A stretch of DNA of 64,000 bases from Sipunculus nudus (GCA_026874595.1 CM049321.1:48587297-48651296); one strand, 5' to 3'; positions 1-11,716 are shown, counted from the first letter of the stretch. Translations and numbers: made by a program. Notes: generated by a model not told the origin, from the letters alone.

Positions 1-639
1 ATGATTAAAGTGTACATTTAATTGTGTCCACAAAGTGGTGTATTGCTGTGAAAGTGTGGATGTTCATGAGATAAGTAATTCCTTACTTAAGAAGAGTAAA
101 AACTTCACCAGGTGTGAAATTGACTATTAATTCCAGTAATTAATTAAAACTGGGATAGTAATTAGCACAATGAAATTGTTTGTCCCTCATTCAACCAACA
201 GTGTGTATACTTTATTTGAAAAGATGTTTTATTTTATCAAATTTACTTTTATTTTATTTTGGTGAATAAAATTAAGCATGTCCTGAAAACTCCAATGTGC
301 AAAACTTTTTAATAGTGATTCAAGGAATATTCTTGAAGATGCCATGTTGTGGCATTATTTTCTTTTAAAATCAGTTTAAACATTTATGATTTAAAAATAA
401 TTAAATATATGTGTATGCATAATATGACCCAATGTTTTTTACTCTGTATATATAATGATTGCAACTTTAGCAACAATTCTAATATTTTAACTTATATTTT
501 CAGGTTTTTTAATTAAAAATTTATAAACCTGTAAATAAAAAAATGATTCAGATAAAAACTTCTTAATGGAAAAAGTGGATATGCTTAAAAAAAATAGGCT
601 TATATATAAACTTAAATGCATTATTCCCTTGAAAGTGAA

Positions 640-1514
640 ATAAAGGTATTACCGTAGTCCATTCTGTCCACTTGCCTGTTCATCTGTAAATTTTCATATG
701 CATCACAGTATCTCAAAACTTTTACTGTTTTTCTTCATGACAGTCTTGTCAGAGTATTAGTTAGCAATCATATATTAGAACTTTACTATAACCAAGTAGG
801 AGGGCCCCTTTCCTCTTAGCTTTTCATATTCTTATATAAATGAAAAACATTACAATAGAATATTTCTACGTCCACCTTCGTGCTGCCCTCACTTTTCCCT
901 TCCCTGAACCCCATCCCAAAGTCAGCCTCAGTAAGCAAGAACAAGATGAATCAGATATATTCATACTTTAATATTTTGTATAACTATTTGTCCATAGGTA
1001 CCTATGTACATGCCAGATATTATGTCAATATTGTGTAATATGTAAACATAGTGGGCATCACAATAATGTACCTTGTTTAGACTAAAGAGATATTGTGTCA
1101 TACAGTCACATATTCATAAATCACTTCATCAGCATAGTTAATCATAACATCATATCTGTCAAATTGAACGCTTGCAGACTACCATACACTTTAGTTCCTT
1201 CATAATATAGCCTTATCATCATTCTACAACTGCTTATTACTGCTGTCATTGCATTCATATTTGCTCAAATATATCACAATTTTCAACCCCTCCTAAATAA
1301 ATAAAAAATAAACCACTATATTTTACTCTATTAATCCATCAGTCAGGTAATTTCATTTATCATTTACTCACATATTACATTACATTCTTTTATAATAGCC
1401 CAACATGTACATGATATTCATAAGCTTTATTGACTCGATATAGTATCACAGTGGAGAAACATTTATAGTCCAATCACGATCAGCTGAGCGCTGTGACCCA
1501 TGGGTCCCTTGTTT
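640..1514 (+). repeat. Decayed family-A element in the first BBS9 intron of the window
   Basis: The right end is clear: CAGCTGAGCGCTGTGACCCA at 1481-1500, then TGGGTCCCTTGTTT, as at 24541-24574. Inside, the words CCTATGTACATGCCAGA and ATTATGTC near 1000-1030 repeat the interior of the copies at 21.4 and 23.0 kb. The left end is too diverged to fix. Positions 1-640 hold plain AT-rich intron DNA. Confidence 0.5.
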
Positions 1515-1640
1515 CATACTATTTTGATACACATTCATATTTTTTCATGCTATCTTTTATACTCTTCCACAGTGGCAGCACAGATAATGGATCATCAGCC
1601 TTTCTCTGATTCTGAGTCTGCTGTATTTTATATATTGTAG

Positions 1641-1770
1641 TAAGTGAAGGATCGGTGAACTGTCTGGTGGCGTCTCACACCCAGACCCTGATGGTCTACC
1701 AGGATGCCACGCTGAAGTGGGCGTCTCAGCTCGAAAATGTACCCGTTGATGTCAAGGTCGCAAATTTCAC
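1641..1770 (+). CDS. BBS9: BBS9 exon a (first in window): end of beta-propeller region
   Basis: Acceptor ATTGTAG at 1634-1640, donor GTAAGT at 1771. The exon starts with two bases of a split codon and ends in phase 2. It encodes SEGSVNCLVASHTQTLMVYQ followed by DATLKWASQLENVPVDVKVANFT. This corresponds to the human stretch with LLVYQDVTLKWATQLPHIPVAVRV, the last blades of the PTHB1_N propeller. The start codon is not in the window; no further upstream exon was found in 1-1640. Confidence 0.95.
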
Positions 1771-3086
1771 GTAAGTTCCAAAAATAATAGACACCTGCAA
1801 GAGCTCCTTCATGAAGCAAGGTTACTGTGGTTTCCTTTTTATTTGTGAGGGTTTTAATTTTGCAATATTCATGAACGTGAAATAATTGCGAGTACGAAAC
1901 CCTCGGGAATAAGATGCCCCTCTGAAAATAACCTCATCAGCTACCTAATTTGTGCCTGATTTTGAAACTGGCCCATGCATTAGATATACACACAGACTAT
2001 TTGATACATATGGACTCTGATACAAGTACTAATTTAAAGACTGAACCAGAAATTAGTTAGGTATTGTAAGATTTTTACTTTAAATCAATACAGATCCTGC
2101 TACACTTAGGTTCTGGTGAAATTGCGAAAAATTGCACCCACGCAAAACTTTCAAAATGAAGAATCCGCAAAATTTCTGCCTCACAAAAATAAAGCCAACA
2201 ACAGTATCTTTAGTCATACCTCTTACACTAAAAATAAAGCTATGTTTTTGATATAAAAACTAATCTCTATGTAAATGAAACAGTCCCCATGGTGCTGATC
2301 ACCTGACCTTGACCCATTTGCTGATTTGTTAAGCCTGTGCAGTGAAAATGGAACCTTGATATTATATTTGCTGTTCAGAATATTTCCTATTGGAATTTAT
2401 TGGTAATTGTACCAATCCTGGTTTATAGTGGCTTAAATACAACTGACCATTTCATCAGGAAAATTGAGTTCCATTACCAGTACTTACTTATACATAAACA
2501 TCCCAGCTAAATTGAGCCTATTTACATAGCTACAGGATTCCAGATTCCATATACATTTCAGTCAGCTCAGCTGAATGTTGTGTGGTCAGGCCTTTAGTGT
2601 AAAATGTATTGACCTTTGGATGGCCAGGAAATTATACAGAGCTGAACTAAAACTAAACAAGGAACTAAAAGCTCAGACTATGTCAAATTTATAGGTAATG
2701 CAGTTGCATTAATTTTTTCTCATAAAAAATAAAATAAAAATTCTTACAACTTGGGTCTCTTTTTGAGAACTTAACATTTTGCCCTTGAGAGTTGGTCATT
2801 TTTATGAGATAACAAATGGAAAATGGATCCCTTTTTTTAGCAAATTCTTATTATAAAAAATGCTTGAATAAAATTGTTTTTTTTCTGAAATTATGCAAAA
2901 AGGTAAATATGAATTAACAAGTTTCTTTGAAGCCAAAAGATATTATTACCAACAATAAAACCATTTACTGCTTAACCTTATTCTCATGAATATTAATATG
3001 ACCTTGTGACCTATAGTTTAATTAGTAAGAATCAATCTTTTAAAGCAATAGTCATATATTTTATGCTTTAAAAAATTTCATTTCAG
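1771..3086. other. BBS9 intron, no feature seen
   Basis: AT-rich intron DNA. No exon, repeat of the named families or RNA gene recognised. Confidence 0.6.
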
Positions 3087-3277
3087 AGATCTGAAGGGAG
3101 TGATAGTGACGTTAGACGAGACGGGAAAGCTGCATTGTTTGTACATGGGAACAGATCCCGCAATGTTTACCGCAAAGACACCTGTTAGTTCATCCCGGTT
3201 TCAGTACAACATCGCAGACGTGGATGCTGAGATGAAGGAACTGCAGAGAAAAATTAAAGAGCATTCTCACAAGGGAG
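3087..3277 (+). CDS. BBS9: BBS9 exon b: propeller-to-stalk segment
   Basis: Acceptor TTTCAG at 3081-3086, donor GTGAGA at 3278; enters in phase 2 and leaves in phase 1. Encodes DLKGVIVTLDETGKLHCLYM, then GTDPAMFTAKTP and a charged helix with DVDAEMKELQRKIKEHSHKG. Human BBS9 has DLKGVIVTLSDDGHLQCSYLGTD and VEMKELQKIIK at the same place, so this is one of the most certain exons. It closes the propeller and begins the helical linker that leads to the ear-like domain. Confidence 0.97.
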
Positions 3278-3614
3278 GTGAGAAATTTTTATCCTGCTCA
3301 GTTTTATTTATTACCAGAAATACACAACTCATTAGACATTAAACTTGGTTTGATATGACTTACTTTCAGTCTTGATGACAGTCATCCTGAAAACTGCACT
3401 GTGCTAGTCATCCATACAGTTCAGTGATAATGCTGTACACAACCAATATTTGTATTTGAGTTGCATTATATTTCCCAGTAATGTTTGAAAATGCAGGTAA
3501 TTCACTTGAATTAATTAACTTTAATATCTTAGTCCAAACCTAATCAGCTAAGACCTTTCTATGATAAATGAACAAAACATACAAAAATGAAATTTATTTA
3601 TTTATTTATTTCAG

Positions 3615-3691
3615 TTATAATGCCTAAACTTAAGATTGATGACGAGGTGACTTTGGACGCTCATGTGCCTTTTAACCTGGACAACCCCTCT
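3615..3691 (+). CDS. BBS9: BBS9 exon c: start of the ear-like domain
   Basis: Acceptor ATTTCAG at 3608-3614 after a T-rich tract, donor GTAAGT at 3692. Phase 1 in, phase 0 out. Encodes VIMPKLKIDDEVTLDAHVPF plus NLDNPS. Similarity to vertebrate BBS9 is low here, as expected for the first strand of the gamma-adaptin-ear-like region. The call rests mainly on its place, phase and splice sites. Confidence 0.85.
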
Positions 3692-4735
3692 GTAAGTATG
3701 AAGCTTCAATGCAAATTATGCTTTTATCATGATAAGTGGCTACAGGTTACTATGGTTAATTAATAAATGTTACATGTGTTGCCCGTCCAGTAGCTGGGTT
3801 GGCTTTATGCATTGAAGAGCTGGGTTTGGGTGGGAACAGTTGTTTATTCAAAAAGTTGTTATAGTGTGAAATTTGATTCTGCAAAGAATAATGACAATAC
3901 TAAATAAATGTGCATAATGGTGTGTGTACATGAATACATTTAGCAATACATGTAAAGGTTTATACCATGTTCTGTCCAATTAAATAACATTGCAACATTC
4001 CATCAGTATGTACATGAAGGCACATGGTCTTATAACAATAAACCATTTAGGCTATAATAATTGTTACACGGGCAATTGTTAAAGTATCATGAAAGGAAAG
4101 AGACACACTTCAAGATTATACTAATGGATATTTGAGAGATAAATTAAGTAATAGAACTTAAATGAAATCACTCTGTGTCAGGAATCTGTCTTAAAACTGC
4201 ATGGGGCTGTTATCATACCCTTCTCAGACAAAGAATCAGAGACAATAAAAAATACACAGAGTTACCAAGTAACCCGGTCAACACAGTTGTCATGTCACAT
4301 GACCAAGCTTGATCAATAGATAAGTGACACAGGTGTTTTTAAGGGTTAAACTATATTAATACATTACTGGTAGGTGGCAGCACTGAATGCCTCTAATTAA
4401 AAAATTAAATTACCTATAGGTGGTAGCACTGCTGTGACGGCAGACTTACTGAACTGTATAACAGCAGCATATATATAACACCTAAATTATACCTATAGAC
4501 TTACACATGGACAGTTGCACACAGCCTTGAAAGTAAGTTGATTTATGTCAGAGTTGATGGTCCCATGCAATTATATAGTTGAGTCCACACTTCCGAGTCT
4601 GGGTGCAACAATAAAGTCTGGGTCAGAGTCTTTGAGGTTAAGTACATGTCCACCTTCAAGTCCAAGTCATTCAGAACCCAAGTCTAAGTCTGATATATGA
4701 GTCCAGTAAATATCTCCTTATTAAGAATTTTTAGC

Positions 4736-5519
4736 AAACCTGTGAGCTTATGTGATGGCGCAGCGTCGTCCATCCGCCGTCAGGCATCTGCCGTCCACCA
4801 TCATACGTATGTTAACCCATGCTATCTCAGAAACCGTCGGAGCTAGCAGCTCCAAATTGCATGTAAGGATCAGTTACATGTCAAACTTCCTCTTATTGGG
4901 CTTATTTTTTGGGTATCTGCATTAACTTCAATTTTATAGGGAAAAACCTTAAAAACTTTTTAAAATTTTCTTCTCCGAAAATGTCAAGCCAAATTGTCCA
5001 ATATTTCACATAAATGATCCCTGGAACAGTCTTTTCAAGTTTGTTACAGTAGGTTGAACTTAGTCATCTGTCCAAAATAGCATACTAAAATTAAAACCTC
5101 AGAAACGGCTGGAGCTATCTTCACCAAATTTTATGCCAATGTTTGTCACATATGTCATATCTGAAATTGAGGTATTGATGGCGCCACCTACATTGATCTG
5201 TTTTTCACAAGCGAAAATGTAATTTTAGATTCTCCTAGCTTGTACACTGTTTTATGATGAAACAGTTAAGCTGATTGGTTTAAACTTTACAAGAATTATT
5301 CTATAATAGTGTTCTGCTGGTTTTATAAGAATAGATTGGGTAAATGCAGCTATAAAAAAGCAGTGTAGCCAATTGAAAAAGGCTTTCTGTATTTGAAAAC
5401 AGATTTGACAACATGCTGAGTTTCAGTAGCCTAGTCAAGAGGTCACTCTGTACAACCAGGTGGGGTCCAGACATCACCATGGCAACTGACCTGGCTCTGT
5501 CTGGTGTCTAGACAATGTG
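4736..5519 (+). repeat. Family-B dispersed repeat, copy 1
   Basis: Begins AACCTGTGAGCTTATG and continues with ATGGCGCAGCGTC, a region about paired GTCC/CGTC words, ATGCTATCTCAGAAACCG and GGAGCTAGC. It carries GATGGCGCCACCTACATTGA at 5179-5198 and ends with GGTGTCTAGACAATGTGTCT. The same order of words occurs at 33342-34143 (+) and, reversed, at 53180-53812. No open frame or terminal inverted repeat is evident, so its class is unknown. Confidence 0.75.
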
Positions 5520-5523
5520 TCTA

Positions 5524-5750
5524 GTAATTCTACAGTCATAACATGTATGGTTAGCACTGAATCAAATTTACGAGAGATAAGACCATCTCTAGTCCAGTAG
5601 AAAAGAAAACTCTGTCACAAGTTGTATAATGGTTGAGCACATGGGTGAACTACCAACATAATATTTCAACAAGTGACCCAGGGGTCATGACGCTCAGCTG
5701 ACTACCTAGGAAAAGAGTGACAAAAAGAATTTTATCATGTGAATGCCAAA
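5524..5750 (+). repeat. Left arm of a large inverted repeat in BBS9 intron 3
   Basis: The reverse complement of this segment is found at 8737-9117. Matching words include ACAGTCATAACATGTATGGT (5531-5550), GACCATCTCTAGTCCAGTAG and AATTTTATCATGTGAATGCC. The arm contains a reversed family-A right end (AAGTGACCCAGGGGTCATGA at 5671-5690, then GCTCAGCTGAC). Confidence 0.8.
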
Positions 5751-5762
5751 TGATACATCCTA

Positions 5763-5880
5763 GTTTTAAAATGTCCTAGTCTGAAACTTGCAAGTCCGAA
5801 ACGTCCATTTTGCTGAAATCATAATAATTCATACTCCTAAACTTTGCACAGGTTCGCAATAGGCCTGTAGGCCTTGTTAA
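5763..5880 (+). repeat. Family-F dispersed repeat, copy 1 (internally deleted)
   Basis: Starts TTTTAAAATGTCCTAGTCTG, then AAACTTGCAAGTCCGAAACG and later AAACTTTGCACAGGTTCGC and GGCCTGTAGGCCTTG. The copy at 35012-35180 is the same but has about 60 more bases in the middle. Confidence 0.75.
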
Positions 5881-6243
5881 AATGATATTTGAGATGCTGG
5901 TGAGACAATCATGGAACTCTTATTTGAGTTTACAATTGCCCCTTACTTAAATGTTAAATTACATTTATTGACTGATTCAGAGCTTTAATTTGCTCTTATG
6001 TTTTAGCTCAGCAACTGAAAGTCATCTGCGCTATAGTAATCACTCTTTGCCCTTCATCCATCTGTCTGTCTGTCTTTCCATTAACAGGGCCCAAATCATA
6101 ACTGCTAGACCTAGAATCTTCTGGCTTGACATCTAGGGAGGTCCATAAAAATTCTCCTTGGAAACATGAAATTAGGTCTCTCTCTCTCAGATGCATTGAT
6201 CACCATGATTATTTCATGCATATTGATCATGGAGGGTTATATC
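5880..6243 (+). repeat. Family-A left part, copy next to the 23-bp minisatellite
   Basis: A left end GTTTTAGCTCAGCAACTGAA followed by AGTCATCTGCGCTATAG, then GTCTGTC words, TTAACAGGGCCCAAATC and ACCTAGAATCTTCTGGCTTG. Together with about 110 bases before the left end it repeats 7995-8355, so this is a local duplication flanking the minisatellite. Confidence 0.75.
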
Positions 6244-7797
6244 ACTTACTGTTTATTATATCTGGTGATGACTTACTGTTCTATCTGGTGATGACTTACT
6301 GTTATATCTGGTGATGACTTACTGTTATATCTGGTGATGACTTACTGTTATATCTGGCGGTGACTTCCTGTTATATCTGGTGATGACTTACAGTTATATC
6401 TGTTGGTGACCTACTGTTATATCTGGCGGTGACTTCCTGTTATATCTGGTGATGACTTACAGTTATATCTGTTGGTGACTTACTGATATATCTGATGATG
6501 ACTTACTGTTATATCTGGTGATAACTTACCTTAATATCTGGTGATGACTTGCTATTATATCTGGTGATGACTTACTGTTATATCTGGTGATGACTTTCTG
6601 TTATATGTGATGATGACTTACTGTAATATCTGGTGATGACTTGCTGTTATTTCTGGTGATGACTTGCGGTTATATCTGGTGATGACTTACTGTTATGTCT
6701 TTTGATAACTTAATGTTATATCTGTTGATGACTTACTGTTATATCTGTTGATGACTTGCTGTTATATCTGTTGATGACTTACTGCTATATCTGGTGATGA
6801 CTTACTGTTATAACTGGTGATGACTTACTGTTATATCTGGTGATGACTTACTGTTATAACTAGTGATGACTTACTGTTATATGTGGTGATGACTTACTGT
6901 AATATCTGGTGATGACTTGCTGTAATATCTGGTGATGACCTGTTGTTATATCTGGTGATGACCTACTGTTTTATCTGGTGATGACTTACTGTTATATCTG
7001 GTGATGACTTACTGTTTTATCTGGTGATGACTTACTGTTATATCTGGTGATGACTAACACTTATATGTGGTGGTGACTTTCTATAATATCTGGTGATGAC
7101 TTACTGTTATATCTGTAGGTGACTTGCTGTTATATCTGGTGATGACTTGCTGTAATATCTGGTGATGACTTACTGTTATATCTGGTGATGACCTACTGTT
7201 TTATCTGGTGATGACTTACTGTTTTATCTGGTGATGACTTACTGTTATATCTGGTGATGACTTACTGTTATATCTGGTGACGACTTACTGTTATATGTGG
7301 TGATGACTTACTGTAATATCTGGTGATGACTTGCTGTTATATCTGGTGATGACTTGCTGTAATATCTGGTGATGACTTACTGTTATATGTGGTGATGACT
7401 TACTGTTATATCTGGTGATGACTTGCTGTAATATCTGGTGATGACTTACTGTTATATCTGGTGATGACTTACTGTTATATCTGGTGATGACTTACTGTTA
7501 AATCTGGTGATGACTTACTGTTATATCTGGTGATGACTTACAGTTATATCTGGTGATGACTTACTGTTATATCTGGTGATGACTTACTGTTATATCTGGT
7601 GATGACTTACTGTTATATCTGTTGATGACTTACTGTTATATCTGGTGATGACTTGCTGTTATATCTGGTGATGACTTGCTGTAATATCTGGTGATGACTT
7701 GCTGTTATATTTGTTGGTGACTTACTGTTATATCTGGTGATGACTTACTGTTATATCTGGTGATGACTTACTGTTATATCTGATGATGACTTCCTGT
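6241..7797 (+). repeat. 23-bp minisatellite, about 68 copies
   Basis: The unit reads GGTGATGACTTACTG then TTATATCT, 23 bases, repeated head to tail with point changes such as CTTGCTG, TGTAATATCT and TGTTGGTGAC. Unit length stays constant over about 1.55 kb. It lies between two direct copies of a family-A left part (5880-6243 and 7995-8355) in the largest BBS9 intron. Confidence 0.95.
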
Positions 7798-7799
7798 TT

Positions 7800-8015
7800 T
7801 AATTGGTAAAGACTAAGATATCATGTTAAGGACTTGCTATTATATCTAGTGAGTGCTGACCAAGAAAAAAACTACTGACCTCAGTTATTATATATTTGCT
7901 CAGTCAGATATTATTTTCAGGGCTTACTAAGAAAAAAAATACTGACTTAGATATCATGTTAAAATGTTTATATCAATGGACAAATTTTCAGATTACCTGG
8001 GAGAGAATGCTGCTG
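7800..8015 (+). pseudogene. Duplicate of the end of BBS9 intron 7 and first bases of exon h
   Basis: The stretch ending ATTTTCAG at 7991 and continuing ATTACCTGGGAGAGAATGCT (7992-8011) repeats the true acceptor and exon start at 12116-12150 (TTTTTTCAG, ATTTGCTGGGAGAGAACGCT). The intron side also matches: ACTAAGAAAAAAAATACTGA and GATATCATGTTAA against AACTAAGAAAAAACTACAGA and GATATCATGCTGA. The copy stops after about 25 exon bases and is followed at once by GTGAGA, a donor-like word. It would make a 24-base pseudo-exon if spliced. Confidence 0.7.
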
Positions 8016-8818
8016 GTGAGATAATCAGGCAGCTTTTGTTTGAGTTTACTGTTGCCCTTTACTTAAATGTTAAGTTACATTTATTGACTGATGCAGAGCT
8101 TTAATTTGGTCTTATTTTTTAGCTCAGAAACTGAAAGTCATCATGAGCTATAGCAAACACTCTTTGTCCTTCATCTGTCCACCTGTCTGACTGTCTGTCC
8201 GAAAACAGGGTGAAAATCGTAACCGCTTGACCTAGAATCTTCTGGCTTGACATCAGGGGAGGTCCATAAAAAAATCTTGGAAACCTGAAATGAGGTCTCT
8301 CACTCTCTGAGACATTGATCACCATGATTCTGTGCATGTATATTGATCATGGTGTATTTCATCTGTTCCTGTAGACTGGTGTGCCATCAGCATTTTTCCA
8401 AATTATTATGCATTTTTTCCTCCATTTTTGAGACCTTCAGTGATGCAGTAGTCTGTTAACAGGGCACAAATTGTAACCATTGGACATAGTATCTTATTAC
8501 TTGATATCCAGGGAGGGCCATGAAAAATATCCCTGGAAACATGAAATAAAATGTCTGTTACTCATATCCTCTGAGCAATGGGGCTCAGAAGTACCTATCA
8601 GAATAATAAAAAATTTGATACAAAAGCTTCAGTATCTAAGGAGGTCTATTAAAAAAATCTACCAATCTGATATTAGGTCTCTGTTACCCATATCCTCCAA
8701 GCTATGCTTCAGTTGAATCGGATACCACCTACAGTATTTGGCATTCACATGATAAAATTCTTTTTGTCACTCTTTTCCTAGGTAGTCAGGTGAGCGTCAT
8801 GACCCCTGGGTCACTCGT
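7995..8818 (+). repeat. Family-A element, second copy in intron 3
   Basis: Left end TTTTTTAGCTCAGAAACTGA near 8116-8135, then AGTCATCATGAGCTATAG, GTCTGACTGTCTGTCC, a repeated internal part from about 8450 with ATTGTAACCATTGGACATAG, and a right end GTAGTCAGGTGAGCGTCATG (8782-8801) and ACCCCTGGGTCAC. It is shorter than the 16.4-kb copy: two internal units. Confidence 0.8.
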
Positions 8819-9117
8819 TGTAACATTCTGTTGGTAGTTCACCCATGTGCTCAACCATTATACAACTTGTGACAGAGTTTTCTTTTCTACTGGACTAGAG
8901 ATGGTCTTATTTTTCGGTTCCTTATACCTCTTGAGTCCAGTACAAGTCCGAGTCAGACCCTTAAGTCCAAGTCTGTAAAAAAAGAGACTCGAGTCCAAGT
9001 CCAGACTTGAATCCTATATCACTGGTGCCATGTAAACGTAAAATGGTGAATTCGCAAAAAAAGGATGCCATAAATTTGATTCAGTGCTAACCATACATGT
9101 TATGACTGTAGGATTAC
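8737..9117 (-). repeat. Right arm of the large inverted repeat in intron 3
   Basis: Reverse complement of 5524-5750 in two blocks (8737-8910 and about 9062-9117). They are split by about 150 bases rich in AGTCC/GAGTC words that have no match in the left arm. Confidence 0.8.
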
Positions 9118-9993
9118 TTTCGACCATGCAGAAAGTAAATTATTGTGGCAAAATCAAATAAACCAAAACTAGATAGAGGTCAGAGACCACAGTATACCAT
9201 ACATACCTCTGCCAAAATCCTAATCAAACTTCTGTGTGTGCTACACAGAAATGTGGGTGTCACAGTCAAATAACTCCATGGTTGGATTCCAGGAGAGCTC
9301 TGCTCACCAGAACAAAAACAGCCCCTAATATATAATACCATTGAATGGCGCTGCCCCTAAGCTAGGATAAACAAATTGCCCTATCTGTCAATTGTAAAGA
9401 ATAATTTAAACAAAACTTATATTTTTTTAATCCTGATTACCTTAAACATTGAATGGATTGTTCCTTTGGATGTTCCTGTAACTCTCCACGAAAGTTCATC
9501 AAAATCTGTTCAGTTTTATTCAGTATAGTTAGTTACAGACAATCCAAAGAAGTAACAAACCAGGACAAAATTTTATAAGTTAAAGATTGAATGGAAGATG
9601 TTTTTGATTACAAAAATAGCACAAGTGCTGTTTTCTCCATCTAGGTGTCAAAGTAAACATGGTAATTGTGTATAGTTTAGGGTTTTTTAATAAAAGGCCT
9701 ATATTACCAATTGTTAACAGTGGTTAACACATTATTTCCATATTTGTGTTGTTCCATTATATGAAGAAATGTATACTTATATAAGAATAAGGCATATATA
9801 GTTTAATAACTAATATATTTAATTTTTATTTTTCTAAAACTATACATCGCCCCTATATTATAGAATATTACTTTTGTTTATAATTTGTGTTAAATATTGT
9901 AATATATAAAATTATTAAAAAAAAACCCATAACTATACAATTACCATTAACATTGGAATATTTTTATAATGTATTTCGCTGTGATATCTTCAG
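9118..9993. other. BBS9 intron, no named element seen
   Basis: AT-rich intron sequence to the acceptor of exon d. Nothing recognised beyond short A/T runs. Confidence 0.6.
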
Positions 9994-10050
9994 AAAGCAA
10001 CAGAAGTGGATGTCCAAGACGAGGACGCCATACCCTCCATCACAGTCAGG
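9994..10050 (+). CDS. BBS9: BBS9 exon d: short ear-domain exon
   Basis: Acceptor ATCTTCAG ending at 9993, donor GTAAGA at 10051; 57 bases, phase 0 on both sides, so it could be skipped without a frameshift. Encodes KATEVDVQDEDAIPSITVR, matching the human order QATDVEVGTDLVPSVTVKV. It lies after the 6.3-kb intron that carries the 23-bp minisatellite. Confidence 0.92.
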
Positions 10051-10499
10051 GTAAGAGAGACTTTTAATGCAATTTTAGGTTTATCCCAGATGGACAATTA
10101 TGTAAAATATGGATAACTTGATCTTTTAAAAAGTTTGCATTGAAAAATTAACAGATAACTTTTCTGTATAAGAAGTTAAGTGTTTTATCATTGAAATGGT
10201 CAATTGCTCTCTTCAACTACCATATGATGTATTTTGTTAGTAGATATGTTTAATTGGAATTTAATACTCCACAAAATAACTTATTTGCAGTGAATGACTT
10301 TACTTAGTTTGAAGCTATATGATGCATATCAGGTACTAAATAAAAGTATGTCATTGAATCTTATAAATGATTCGCCATTTGCAGACTTCTCACTCAGGAA
10401 TACTGTGTTTTAGCATTTATCCCATTTTACTTATAAATAAAGCTGTTTTTATCATGATAACATCAGCTTATAACTGTTAAGTATTGTAATTTTTTTCAG

Positions 10500-10602
10500 G
10501 TCCAGTTGCGATCCAAGTCTCATGTCTCTAATGTCAAACTGAATGTGGAAGTCCCTGTACCTCTCGTAGCTGACCAATCAACATTCATTTTCCCTACCAT
10601 AG
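10500..10602 (+). CDS. BBS9: BBS9 exon e: ear-like domain
   Basis: Acceptor TTTTTTCAG ending at 10499, donor GTAAGA at 10603. Phase 0 in, phase 1 out. Encodes VQLRSKSHVSNVKLNVEVPV then PLVADQSTFIFPTI. It follows human KVTLQNRVILQKAKLSVYVQPPLELTCDQFTF in pattern: a beta-strand-rich stretch with V-P-L spacing. Confidence 0.93.
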
Positions 10603-11137
10603 GTAAGATGCACTCATGGTTCACCTACCTTATGCATAATTATAGTTCAAACTCAAAATATGTCAAATAAAACCTGAACTTTACCCTGGTAGTATTTCAT
10701 TATTTGGCAACAAGTATGGTCATAATGTATCCAATAGAAACATATGTTTGTCAACTGCAATTTACAGAGAGGCAGATAACTCCATAGCCGTTGAAAAAGG
10801 TCTGATAATGCCCATTTTAAAAGACTGGTATTGTTATGGTAGTCCTTATTTTCAGTATAATTAAGGGTTTACAAAGACAAGTGTCTAAGTATAAATAATA
10901 AGGAAATAAAGAAAAAATATTAATGCAAATATATATTTAATGAAACTGCATTTTGACCCTGGTTGTATTTTTTTACCAATAAATACCACTAAGTTTTTTG
11001 TTGTTTTACTTCGCATGATTATATATTGAAGAAAAGGACTTTAATTACTTGAACGGGGCTCCATTCTGGCAATTTGATGCTTGGGTCAAGATTGTGGGAG
11101 GAACAAAAAATTCAGATTTTTTAATCTGATTTTACAG

Positions 11138-11242
11138 AACCAAATCGACCAGGAGAAGCTGATATTATCTTCCACCTTCGACAGGATTACCTGCCAGCTA
11201 AACTCCAAGCAGAAGTCACAGCCACCTATCAGAATACGGCAG
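11138..11242 (+). CDS. BBS9: BBS9 exon f: ear-like domain
   Basis: Acceptor TTTTACAG ending at 11137, donor GTCAGA at 11243 (not the strongest consensus but in the right phase, 1 to 1). Encodes PNRPGEADIIFHLRQDYLPA and KLQAEVTATYQNTA. This corresponds to the human region around VSFSVYLKRSYTPSELEGNA. An open frame continues past the donor, but that read-through sequence does not resemble the protein. Confidence 0.9.
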
Positions 11243-11575
11243 GTCAGATTTGTGTCTCATGTTTTGAGAATATACAGTCTATCAAGTAATTATGGCAAAC
11301 TTTCTTGTCTTAAATTGAAGTCCAAAAATCATACTGTGCTTGGCTTCAGTTTCCCCAGGTTATATTTCCACGATTTAATCTTTCACTGTTTCGTGAGGGC
11401 TCATTTTTCAGAATCTCACCATATGATAAACTAGAAATCTGCCTTTTAAGGAATGCAAGCCTCCATGATTCTATCAAAACTGTGTTTGCATTCACTTATT
11501 CTGCCCATATTCACAGGGGCATCTATAACTAACATAAGATGTTTGTATATCTCTTACTCCGTCTTTTCCCATCAG

Positions 11576-11716
11576 GTTCACCAAGGGTTGCCCACATCAG
11601 TGTTCGACTGCCATTGAAACTCGTCGTAAAACCCTGCCTTCCTGTCAAGAACGCCAGCTACAAAATCACGCTGGACACCAACAAGAACCCTGTCAATCTC
11701 AATGACCTGTTTCCTG
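11576..11716 (+). CDS. BBS9: BBS9 exon g: end of ear-like domain, start of platform
   Basis: Acceptor CCCATCAG ending at 11575, donor GTAGGT at 11717; phase 1 to 1. Encodes SPRVAHISVRLPLKLVVKPC, then LPVKNASYKITLDTNKNPVN and LNDLFP. Human BBS9 reads PRVIQCKFRLPLKL..PSKTASHKITIDTNKSPVSLLSLFPG, a very close match. Confidence 0.96.

Noticed and set aside
6241-7797. CRISPR array
   Set aside because: Units are contiguous with no unique spacers, and the DNA is clearly animal. The same applies to the arrays at 29620 and 37015.
11081-11434. 117-codon frame as a separate gene
   Set aside because: Its middle is BBS9 exon f; the rest is intron read-through.
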